From an uncultured Oscillospiraceae bacterium (GTDB taxonomy: Bacteria > Bacillota > Clostridia > Oscillospirales > Oscillospiraceae): a DNA stretch of 5,497 nucleotides. The position numbers and the translations under genes are program-made. This document shows positions 1 to 4,803 of this stretch, in pieces. Positions within the stretch are counted from its first letter, which is position 1. Each line of letters starts with the position of its first letter. The stretch is from contig CAJUAC010000118.1 of the NCBI GenBank assembly GCA_910583885.1, positions 1 to 5,497 on the forward strand, in the 5' to 3' direction. A model generated the notes under the pieces. That model did not search any database. It was not told the origin of the DNA and worked only from the letters and a program-made list of their open reading frames with translations.

Positions 1-6
1 ATTAGA

Positions 7-39
7 ACAGCCGGACCCGTCGGTCCGACTGTCCATTTT
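7..39 (+). terminator. Possible intrinsic terminator of an upstream unit
   Basis: An imperfect hairpin: ACAG (7-10) pairs with CTGT (29-32), then a C/A mismatch, then CGGACC (12-17) pairs with GGTCCG (22-27) around the loop CGTC. A short T run (36-39) follows. A TAG at 3-5 could be the stop codon of a gene ending just outside the window. The T tract is short and starts 3 bases after the stem, so termination is inferred and may be weak. Confidence 0.4.
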
Positions 40-50
40 CATATTAAAAC

Positions 51-75
51 TTTCCGCAGGCCTGCCCTGCGGAAA
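51..75. repeat. Perfect 10-bp inverted repeat upstream of the promoter
   Basis: TTTCCGCAGG (51-60) and CCTGCGGAAA (66-75) are exact reverse complements around a 5-base loop. On the + strand the stem is followed by A-rich sequence, not T. On the - strand it is followed by GTTTTAAT, so it would work better as a terminator of leftward transcription, or simply as an insulator between units. It lies wholly upstream of the -35 box, so it is not part of the leader of the first gene. Confidence 0.6.
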
Positions 76-81
76 AATAGA

Positions 82-110
82 TTGTATCCTGGGAAAAAGC
101 GTGGTATGAT
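82..110 (+). promoter_or_regulatory. Sigma-A promoter with extended -10 for the foldase-truB-ribF unit
   Basis: A -35 box TTGTAT (82-87) and a -10 box TATGAT (105-110) are separated by 17 bases. TGG directly before the -10 gives the TGN extended -10 typical of strong Gram-positive promoters. Transcription should start near 117, giving a leader of about 54 bases before the ATG at 171. No operator or riboswitch was recognised in the leader. Confidence 0.7.
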
Positions 111-153
111 AAGACAGTATGCCCCTGGATGGGGGAATACGATCAAATAAACT

Positions 154-160
154 GTGAGGA
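154..160 (+). promoter_or_regulatory. Ribosome binding site that fixes the foldase start
   Basis: GTGAGGA lies 10 bases before the ATG at 171. It supports that ATG over an in-frame ATG at 129, which is only about 12 bases after the predicted transcription start and would put 14 charged residues ahead of the signal peptide. Confidence 0.75.
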
Positions 161-170
161 AAGAAAAGCA

Positions 171-1379
171 ATGAAAAGATGGATCGGCGGGCTTTTGGCC
201 CTGGTTTTAACGGTGGCCGTATGTGTTGGATGCGGAGGCAAGGACGAAGAGCCCTCCAATATCTACTATGATATTACCGGCATCGCCCCCAGCGAGGTGG
301 TCATGGAGGTGGATGGCATCCAGATCCCGGCAGAGCTCTACTTCTATTGGCTGGCCTATGCGTGCAGCAACGCGGAGTACCAGGTGAACATGCTCAACGC
401 CTACTACGGGCTCTACAGCAATCTGCTGGCCGAGGACGGCAGCCTGGTATGGGACGGGGAGCTGGAGGAGGGCGTGACCCTCAGCCAGCAGGCAAAGCTG
501 GACGGCGAGGGCAGCGTGAAGTTCTACGCCTCCATTGAGGCCATGGCCAAGGAGCAGGGCGTCACCCTCACCGATGAGGACAAGGCCGATATGGACAAGA
601 GCCTTGCTGATGCCAAGAAGCAGTATGGCGGGGATGAGGCCTTCCAGGACGGCCTGCGCCAGATGGGCATCTCCCAGGAGACCTTTGAGCGGATCTCCGG
701 GGACACCCACCTCTTTGACCACCTGCGTGAGCAGGTCCTGGATCCGTCCAGCGCCCTCTACAGCGAGCTGGACAGCAGCGCCTATGTGGACCACATCCTA
801 CTGATGACGGTGGATTCCCAGACCAATGAGCCCTTGAGTGAGGAGGATGCTGCGGCCAAGTACGCCACTGCCCAGGAGCTCCTCTCCCAGCTCCAGGCTG
901 CCAGTGACGTGGAGGCCCTGTTTAATGAGCTGGTGGGCCAGTATGGCGAGGACCCCGGCCGGGCCACGGAGCAGGGGTACCTGGTCAACAGCAGCAGCAA
1001 TTTCGTCCAGTCCTTCAAGGACACCGCCCTCTCCCTGGAGATAGGCGGGCTCAGCGGCATTGTGGAGAGCGAGTACGGCTACCATATCATGCTGCGCAAG
1101 CCCCTCACCGACAGCCAGAGGGAGACTGCCGCGGGGGATCATCTCTCCGCCCTGCTGGAGGAGCGGATGGCCGGCGCCAGCATCACTTACAGTGACAAGC
1201 TCAATGACATTGACGCTGGGAGCTTCTACAACAAGTACAGCGAGATCCTCCAGGCAGAGGCCGAGGCCAGTGCCCAGGGGGAGGGCCAGACAGGCAGCGG
1301 CGATGCCGGTGATGCTGGCAGCCCGGATGATGCCGGTACGGTCCCTGGGGAGGGCGGCTCCGGGACGGCTGCTGAGTAA
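171..1379 (+). CDS. PrsA/SurA-like peptidyl-prolyl isomerase lipoprotein
   Basis: A 402-residue predicted secreted foldase. Residues 1-20 form a lipoprotein signal: MKR, a hydrophobic core, then CVGC with Cys21 as the likely lipidated residue. Cys at -3 of the lipobox is unusual, but the rest fits. Residues about 40-200 resemble the helical SurA_N/PrsA chaperone region (a VDGIQIPAELYFYW-like opening, later an EAFQDGLRQMGIS segment). Residues about 205-310 are a parvulin (rotamase) domain. It opens with HIL (208-210), has a YGEDPG stretch (258-263), and closes with YGYHI (302-306), so both conserved histidines are present; the usual GGxLG stretch is degenerate. The tail (about 368-402) is Gly/Asp/Ser-rich and acidic, with repeated DAG units, and is probably disordered. 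Family role: cis-trans isomerisation of prolyl bonds and folding of exported proteins outside the membrane. It heads the unit and ends 1 base before truB. The class is well supported; equivalence to Bacillus PrsA is inferred. Confidence 0.87.
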   Translation: MKRWIGGLLALVLTVAVCVGCGGKDEEPSNIYYDITGIAPSEVVMEVDGIQIPAELYFYWLAYACSNAEYQVNMLNAYYGLYSNLLAEDGSLVWDGELEEGVTLSQQAKLDGEGSVKFYASIEAMAKEQGVTLTDEDKADMDKSLADAKKQYGGDEAFQDGLRQMGISQETFERISGDTHLFDHLREQVLDPSSALYSELDSSAYVDHILLMTVDSQTNEPLSEEDAAAKYATAQELLSQLQAASDVEALFNELVGQYGEDPGRATEQGYLVNSSSNFVQSFKDTALSLEIGGLSGIVESEYGYHIMLRKPLTDSQRETAAGDHLSALLEERMAGASITYSDKLNDIDAGSFYNKYSEILQAEAEASAQGEGQTGSGDAGDAGSPDDAGTVPGEGGSGTAAE

Positions 1380-1380
1380 G

Positions 1381-2247
1381 ATGGCGAGCGGGATTGTCAT
1401 CATTGATAAGCCGGAGGACTGGACCAGCATGGATGTGTGCGCCAAGCTGCGGGGGATCCTCAAGGAACGGCGGATCGGCCATGGCGGCACCTTGGACCCC
1501 ATGGCGACCGGCGTGCTGCCGGTGTTTGTAGGCAGCGCCACCAAGGCGGTGGAGTTCGCGGAAAAGGGCGATAAGGAGTATCTTGCCGGGCTGCGGCTGG
1601 GATTAGTGACCAACACCCAGGACACCACCGGGGAGCCCCTGGAGGCCCGGCCCGTCACAGTGGACAGGGCGGCGCTGGAGGCGGTCCTGCCCCGGTTCAC
1701 CGGGCCTATTGAGCAGGTGCCGCCCATGTTTTCCGCTATTAAGATCAAGGGGCAGAAGCTCTACGAGCTGGCCCGGAAGGGGCAGGAGGTGGAGCGCAGG
1801 CCCCGGCCTGTCACCATCCATGCCCTGGAGGTGCTGGAGCAGGCAGGCGGGGGGGACTATCTCCTGCGGGTGCGCTGCTCCAAGGGCACCTATGTGCGCA
1901 CCCTCTGCCACGATATTGGCCAGGCCCTGGGCTGCGGGGGGTGCATGAGCTCCCTGCGCCGGACCATGGCCGCCGGGTTCACCCTGGAGCAGGCCGTGAC
2001 CCTCAGCCAGGTCCAGGAGCAGGGGGCGGCCCTGCTCCAGCCGGTGGACGGGCTCTTTGCCGCCCGGCCCGCCTACCGCATCGCCTCCCCACGGCTGGAG
2101 CGGTTCTGCCGCAGCGGCAATCCCCTGCCTGCTAGAGGCCTTGGGCCTGGGGAGTACCGGGTGTATGGACAGGATGGGACGTTTTTATGCCTGAGCCGGT
2201 GGGCAGACGGGTATCTCACATCCATCAAAAATTTCTTTGGCAGTTAG
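1381..2247 (+). CDS. truB: tRNA pseudouridine(55) synthase TruB
   Basis: A 288-residue cytosolic enzyme that isomerises U55 in the T loop of tRNAs to pseudouridine. It begins in the family's usual way (MASGIVIIDKP, then WTSMDV). Motif II is GHGGTLDPMATGVLP (34-47), with catalytic Asp39; Gly replaces the commoner Thr of GHTGTLDP, a tolerated variant. Further family blocks are DKEYLAGLRLG (64-74), QVPPMFSAIKIKGQKLYELA (112-131) and SKGTYVRTLCHDIGQALG (167-184). The remaining 100 or so residues are the shorter, divergent C-terminal part. Length matches bacterial TruB. The ATG lies 1 base after the foldase stop codon and has no clear Shine-Dalgarno; the nearest purine-rich stretch is over 20 bases away. 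Translation is therefore probably coupled to the upstream gene. The reading frame stays open upstream to 1060, but that part is the foldase gene read out of frame. Confidence 0.97.
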   Translation: MASGIVIIDKPEDWTSMDVCAKLRGILKERRIGHGGTLDPMATGVLPVFVGSATKAVEFAEKGDKEYLAGLRLGLVTNTQDTTGEPLEARPVTVDRAALEAVLPRFTGPIEQVPPMFSAIKIKGQKLYELARKGQEVERRPRPVTIHALEVLEQAGGGDYLLRVRCSKGTYVRTLCHDIGQALGCGGCMSSLRRTMAAGFTLEQAVTLSQVQEQGAALLQPVDGLFAARPAYRIASPRLERFCRSGNPLPARGLGPGEYRVYGQDGTFLCLSRWADGYLTSIKNFFGS

Positions 2248-2287
2248 GGCTTGTTGGCGATTTTCAAACAGGCCCCGGCTGCCGGTT

Positions 2288-2296
2288 GGGAGAGAG
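2288..2296 (+). promoter_or_regulatory. Ribosome binding site for the TTG start of ribF
   Basis: GGGAGAGAG sits just before the in-frame TTG at 2302, with 7 bases between GGGAGAG and the TTG. No ATG or GTG occurs in frame near the conserved N-terminus. Alternative TTG codons at 2251 and 2254 have only a weak AGGG close by and would add about 17 residues not typical of the family. Confidence 0.75.
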
Positions 2297-2301
2297 CTGT
2301 T

Positions 2302-3198
2302 TTGAACCAGAACCAGAGAAAGGCCATTGCCCTTGGCTTCTTCGACGGCGTCCATCTGGGCCACCAGGCCCTGCTGCGGCGGACCGTGGAGCGGGGGCTG
2401 GAGCGGGGGCTGGAGCCCGCCGTATTCACCTTTGACCGCTCGCCCCGGGAGTTTGTCACCGGCGTACCGGTGCCGCTGCTGACCACGGCAGAGGAGCGCC
2501 GGGAGGCGGTGCGCCGCCTGTTCCCCATAGAGAAGGTCATCGTGGCCCCCTTTGACCAGCGGATGATGACCCTGCCCTGGGTGGATTTCGTGCTGATGCT
2601 GGCCCAGGCCTATCAGGCAGGCTGGCTGGTGGCGGGCCATGACTTCCGCTTCGGCCATAAGAATGCCGGTACCCCGGCCCTGCTGTCCAAGAAGGCGGCG
2701 TCCCTGGGCATGGGCTGTGACATCATCCCCGCCGTGACCCTGGACGGTGTGACGGTCAGCTCCACCCATATCCGTGCCCTGCTGGGGCAGGGGGATGCGG
2801 AGGAGGCTGCCCGGTTCCTGGGCCGGCCCTTCGCAGTCTCCGGCCCGGTGCGCCACGGGAAGGGGTTGGGGAGCCGTCTGGGGACGCCGACCCTGAACCT
2901 GATCCCTGGCGAACACCAGCTGGTCCCCGCCTTCGGGGTCTATGCCACGCGGGTCACGGCCGGCGGCAGGACCTACCCCGCCGTTACCAATGTGGGCGTG
3001 CGCCCCACAGTGGACACAGACGGGGGCGTAACGGTGGAGAGCCACCTGCTGGACGAGGCCGCCTCCCTCTATGGGGCGGGCTGCCGGGTGGAATTTCTGC
3101 ACATGCTCCGGCCTGAGCGCCGGTTTGACAGCCTGGACGGGCTGCGGGAGCAGATTGCCCTGGATGCGGACCAGGCCCGGGCCTATTTCAGCACATAA
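2302..3198 (+). CDS. ribF: Bifunctional riboflavin kinase / FAD synthetase RibF
   Basis: A 298-residue enzyme that phosphorylates riboflavin to FMN and then adenylates FMN to FAD. The N-terminal nucleotidyltransferase half shows GFFDGVHLGH (12-21, with the HLGH nucleotide-binding motif), GHDFRFG (112-118) and SSTHIR (153-158). The C-terminal riboflavin kinase half (about 178-298) shows GKGLGSRLGTPTLNL (186-200, containing the PTxN motif), FGVYATRV (211-218), NVGVRPT (230-236) and ESHLLD (246-251), whose Glu246 fits the catalytic glutamate. It is slightly shorter than many homologues (about 305-315) but has both domains. The TTG start is chosen from a well-spaced GGGAGAG and from where homology begins. 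It follows truB by 54 bases, the common truB-ribF pairing of Firmicutes. No FMN riboswitch is visible upstream. A 12-base tandem duplication lies near its 5' end. Confidence 0.96.
   Translation: MNQNQRKAIALGFFDGVHLGHQALLRRTVERGLERGLEPAVFTFDRSPREFVTGVPVPLLTTAEERREAVRRLFPIEKVIVAPFDQRMMTLPWVDFVLMLAQAYQAGWLVAGHDFRFGHKNAGTPALLSKKAASLGMGCDIIPAVTLDGVTVSSTHIRALLGQGDAEEAARFLGRPFAVSGPVRHGKGLGSRLGTPTLNLIPGEHQLVPAFGVYATRVTAGGRTYPAVTNVGVRPTVDTDGGVTVESHLLDEAASLYGAGCRVEFLHMLRPERRFDSLDGLREQIALDADQARAYFST
2389..2415 (+). repeat. 12-bp tandem repeat inside ribF
   Basis: GAGCGGGGGCTG occurs twice back to back (2389-2400 and 2401-2412), followed by a third GAG. It encodes ERGLERGLE in the helix after the HLGH motif. 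It keeps the reading frame and looks like a small slippage duplication of four codons. Confidence 0.9.
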
Positions 3199-3206
3199 GG
3201 GGGACA

Positions 3207-3275
3207 ATGGGCCATGCCATGGGGGCCGCCGCCGCAGCCGGCTGCATTGCCGGCGCCATTGGGAAGACGCAATAG
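3207..3275 (+). CDS. Candidate 22-residue small ORF between ribF and the lipid kinase
   Basis: ATG at 3207 to TAG at 3273-3275 encodes a short Gly/Ala-rich peptide (MGHAMGAAAAAGCIAGAIGK, then TQ). It has one Cys and small-residue spacing like that of helix-packing segments. The purine run AAGGGGG (3197-3203) overlaps the ribF stop codon and could act as its Shine-Dalgarno, though its G5 core is only 3 bases from the ATG. No known family was recognised. The same DNA is very GC-rich and contains a GCCGGC hairpin (3237-3254), so chance occurrence is quite possible. An alternative in-frame start is the ATG at 3219. Confidence 0.22.
   Translation: MGHAMGAAAAAGCIAGAIGKTQ
3237..3254 (+). repeat. 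GC-rich hairpin in the ribF-kinase spacer
   Basis: GCCGGC (3237-3242) and GCCGGC (3249-3254) form a 6-bp stem around the loop TGCATT. An outer pairing of CAATGG (3206-3211) with CCATTG (3257-3262) could enclose it. No T run follows, so it is not an intrinsic terminator. It may stabilise or process the transcript, or have no role. Confidence 0.45.
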
Positions 3276-3280
3276 AAAAA

Positions 3281-3285
3281 GAGGG
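3281..3285 (+). promoter_or_regulatory. Ribosome binding site of the lipid kinase
   Basis: GAGGG lies 9 bases before the ATG at 3295. A second purine run, GGGAG (3288-3292), is too close to the start to be the main site. Confidence 0.65.
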
Positions 3286-3294
3286 TAGGGAGCT

Positions 3295-4233
3295 ATGAAG
3301 CACGTGTTCATCATCAACCCCACCGCCGGGAAAAAGGACTGCACCGCCGCGCTGATGGCGATGGCAAAGGGCCTGGCCGCCCGCCACGGGCTGGAGGTGG
3401 AGTGCATCCTCACCAAACGGCCCGGGCACGCCGCCGAGACAGCCCGCACCCTGGCCCAGAGCGGCCAGGCGGTGCGCCTCTACGCCTGCGGCGGGGACGG
3501 CACGGTCAACGAGGTGGCCAACGGCATTGCCGGTTCGGAAAACGCCGCCATGACCTGCATCCCTGTGGGTACAGGCAACGACTTCCTGCGCAACTTTGGG
3601 GACACCGCCCCCCTGTTTGCCGATGCGGAAAACCTGTGGGACGGCGGGGAGCGCCTGCTGGACGCCGTTGACTGCAACGGCCGGCTGGCCTTGACCGTGG
3701 CCTGCTCCGGCTTTGACGCCCAGGTGGCTGAGGACGTACATACCTATGGCCGCCTCCCCCTGCTGGGGGGCCAGGGCAGCTATATCCTCTCCCTGGCGGT
3801 CAACTTCCTTGCCAGGGGGCTGGGCCATGAGTGGACCATCACCCTGGACGGCAGGCCGATGCCCGGCGGGTACGTCCTGGCCGCCGTGTGCAACGGCCGG
3901 TACTACGGCGGGGGCTTCATGCCCGTGGCGGAGGCCCGGATGGATGACGGCGTGCTCAACACCCTGGTGGTCAAACAGGTTAGCCGCCCCACCTTCCTGC
4001 GCTTTGTAGGGGCCTATGCGAAGGGGGAGTACTACCGCCTGCCCCAGTGCGCCGCCTGCTATACCGCCAAGGAGATTGTCATTGACTCCCCAGAGAGGGA
4101 GATTGTCACCTGCCTGGACGGCGAGATCCTGCGCAGCAGGCGGGCTGTGATCCGGCTCTCAGAGAAGAAGGTCCGCTTCTTCGGCCCTGCGGGCTGCGAT
4201 CCCAATGCAACCAGCCGCCCCCTGCCCATTTAG
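3295..4233 (+). CDS. Diacylglycerol kinase family lipid kinase (YegS/BmrU/DgkB type)
   Basis: A 312-residue soluble lipid kinase. The N-terminal DAGK catalytic domain (about 1-125) carries NPTAGK (8-13), the nucleotide-binding GGDGTVNEVANG (66-77) and GTGNDF (92-97). The C-terminal beta-rich domain carries CNGRYYGGGFMPVAEARMDD (199-218) and the DGE motif (275-277) expected for catalysis in DgkB-like enzymes. Length and domain order match the family. The likely reaction is ATP-dependent phosphorylation of diacylglycerol to phosphatidic acid at the inner membrane face, which recycles lipid released by lipoteichoic acid synthesis in Firmicutes. YegS-like members use other lipids, so the exact substrate is inferred. 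It starts 96 bases after ribF with a GAGGG site and no obvious promoter of its own, which suggests read-through from the upstream genes. The C-terminus ends in a short non-conserved tail after FFGPAG. Confidence 0.93.
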   Translation: MKHVFIINPTAGKKDCTAALMAMAKGLAARHGLEVECILTKRPGHAAETARTLAQSGQAVRLYACGGDGTVNEVANGIAGSENAAMTCIPVGTGNDFLRNFGDTAPLFADAENLWDGGERLLDAVDCNGRLALTVACSGFDAQVAEDVHTYGRLPLLGGQGSYILSLAVNFLARGLGHEWTITLDGRPMPGGYVLAAVCNGRYYGGGFMPVAEARMDDGVLNTLVVKQVSRPTFLRFVGAYAKGEYYRLPQCAACYTAKEIVIDSPEREIVTCLDGEILRSRRAVIRLSEKKVRFFGPAGCDPNATSRPLPI

Positions 4234-4256
4234 CAGGCAGTTTGTGAACTTTTTGT

Positions 4257-4273
4257 AAAACAGCCGTTTTTTT
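4257..4273 (+). terminator. Weak candidate terminator after the lipid kinase
   Basis: AAAAC (4257-4261) can pair with GTTTT (4266-4270) around the loop AGCC, running into a seven-T tract (4267-4273). The stem is short and mostly A-U. The surrounding 4240-4280 is T-rich, unlike the GC-rich genes. Some boundary is expected here because groESL has its own promoter just downstream, but this structure alone is weak evidence. Confidence 0.27.
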
Positions 4274-4285
4274 CTAAAAACCCTC

Positions 4286-4314
4286 TTGCATTATAGGGCA
4301 AGATGATGTAAGAT
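4286..4314 (+). promoter_or_regulatory. Sigma-A promoter of groESL
   Basis: TTGCAT (4286-4291) and TAAGAT (4309-4314) are separated by 17 bases. Neither box is perfect, but spacing is ideal and the position fits: transcription would start near 4321, inside the HrcA operator. An inverted repeat, CTTGC (4285-4289) with GCAAG (4298-4302), overlaps the -35 box and spacer. Confidence 0.68.
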
Positions 4315-4315
4315 A

Positions 4316-4356
4316 AGCACCGTTAGCACTCCGGAACTTCGAGTGCTAACGGTGCT
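4316..4356. promoter_or_regulatory. CIRCE operator (HrcA binding site) with extended arms
   Basis: TTAGCACTC (4323-4331), a 9-base spacer and GAGTGCTAA (4341-4349) match the CIRCE consensus exactly. The symmetry continues for 7 more bases on each side, so AGCACCGTTAGCACTC (4316-4331) and GAGTGCTAACGGTGCT (4341-4356) are perfect 16-base reverse complements. It begins just after the -10 box and covers the predicted transcription start. HrcA would therefore block the promoter, and most of the repeat would also be transcribed into a long hairpin in the groES leader. From family knowledge, HrcA needs GroEL for activity, giving feedback control under heat stress. Confidence 0.98.
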
Positions 4357-4383
4357 GATATCTGTTTACAAAATATTTCATAT

Positions 4384-4389
4384 AGGAGG
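4384..4389 (+). promoter_or_regulatory. Strong ribosome binding site of groES
   Basis: AGGAGG lies 9 bases before the ATG at 4399. It is a full-consensus Shine-Dalgarno, in keeping with very high expression. Confidence 0.9.
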
Positions 4390-4398
4390 AACCCCATT

Positions 4399-4683
4399 AT
4401 GAAGCTCACACCCTTAGCAGACCGCGTCGTCCTCAAGACCATGGAGGCGGAGGAGACCACCAAAGGCGGCATTATCCTCACCTCCAGCGCCAAGGAGAAG
4501 CCCTCCGTTGCCGAGGTCATCTCTGTCGGCCCCGGCGGCATGGTGGACGGCAAGGAGGTTGTCATGTCCGTCAAGCCCGGTGACAAGGTGATTACCGACA
4601 AGTATGCCGGCTCCAATGTGAAGATCGGTGAAGACGAGTACGTCATCGTCCGCCAGGGCGACATCCTGGCAATCGTCGAGTAA
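4399..4683 (+). CDS. groES: Co-chaperonin GroES (Hsp10)
   Basis: A 94-residue protein of the exact family size. As a heptameric lid it caps the GroEL ring and encloses the folding chamber in the cytosol. It opens with the conserved PLADRV block (5-10). The mobile loop follows (about 16-33), with the hydrophobic tripeptide IIL (25-27) in TTKGGIIL that docks on the GroEL apical domain. Next come AKEKPSVAEV, VGPGG, VKPGDKV, DKYAGSNVKI and the C-terminal DILAIVE. It is the first gene of groESL, directly under the CIRCE-controlled promoter. No anomaly is seen in the coding sequence. Confidence 0.99.
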   Translation: MKLTPLADRVVLKTMEAEETTKGGIILTSSAKEKPSVAEVISVGPGGMVDGKEVVMSVKPGDKVITDKYAGSNVKIGEDEYVIVRQGDILAIVE

Positions 4684-4690
4684 GGCAGCC

Positions 4691-4717
4691 ATCCTTTCAT
4701 TTGTAAAAGGAAAGGAT
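4691..4717 (+). repeat. Hairpin in the groES-groEL spacer
   Basis: ATCCTTTC (4691-4698) and GAAAGGAT (4710-4717) form an 8-bp stem with an 11-base loop, 7 bases after the groES stop codon. No T run follows, so it is unlikely to terminate transcription. It could be an mRNA stability or processing element that sets the GroES:GroEL ratio. A smaller GCCT/AGGC hairpin lies at 4760-4770. Confidence 0.55.
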
Positions 4718-4788
4718 CAACAGGAACCCTGCCCGCGGAACACCGTTTCGCGCCCCACTGCCTGAAAGGCGCTCAACAAGAATAATTT

Positions 4789-4793
4789 GGAGG
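4789..4793 (+). promoter_or_regulatory. Ribosome binding site of groEL
   Basis: GGAGG lies 10 bases before the ATG at 4804. An out-of-frame ATG at 4796 sits only 2 bases from it and opens just six codons, so it is not the start. Confidence 0.85.
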
Positions 4794-4803
4794 TTATGCG
4801 ATT

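Noticed and set aside
129..170. An earlier ATG for the foldase at 129
   Set aside because: It would put 14 polar or charged residues before the signal peptide, and there would be almost no leader after the predicted transcription start. The ATG at 171 has a proper ribosome binding site and a normal lipoprotein signal.
1060..1380. An upstream extension of truB making a 395-residue protein
   Set aside because: The extra part is the foldase coding sequence in another frame and is rich in Arg, Ser and Pro. TruB homology begins exactly at the ATG at 1381.
798..1748. A 316-codon minus-strand open frame opposite the foldase and truB
   Set aside because: It overlaps two conserved genes, has no recognisable motif and no convincing start region, and is best read as an antisense shadow.
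2248..2301. A possible FMN riboswitch before ribF
   Set aside because: The gap after truB is only 54 bases, too short for the FMN aptamer, and no matching conserved segments are visible.
2185..3828. A 547-codon open frame on the minus strand across ribF and the lipid kinase
   Set aside because: It is antisense to two clearly conserved genes. The translation is low-complexity (Gly, Gln, His, Pro-rich) with no recognisable domain, and GC-rich coding DNA commonly leaves long antisense frames open.
4234..4398. A CtsR heptad-repeat operator in addition to CIRCE
   Set aside because: No tandem GGTCAAA-like heptads were seen on either strand in this region; only the HrcA site is supported.
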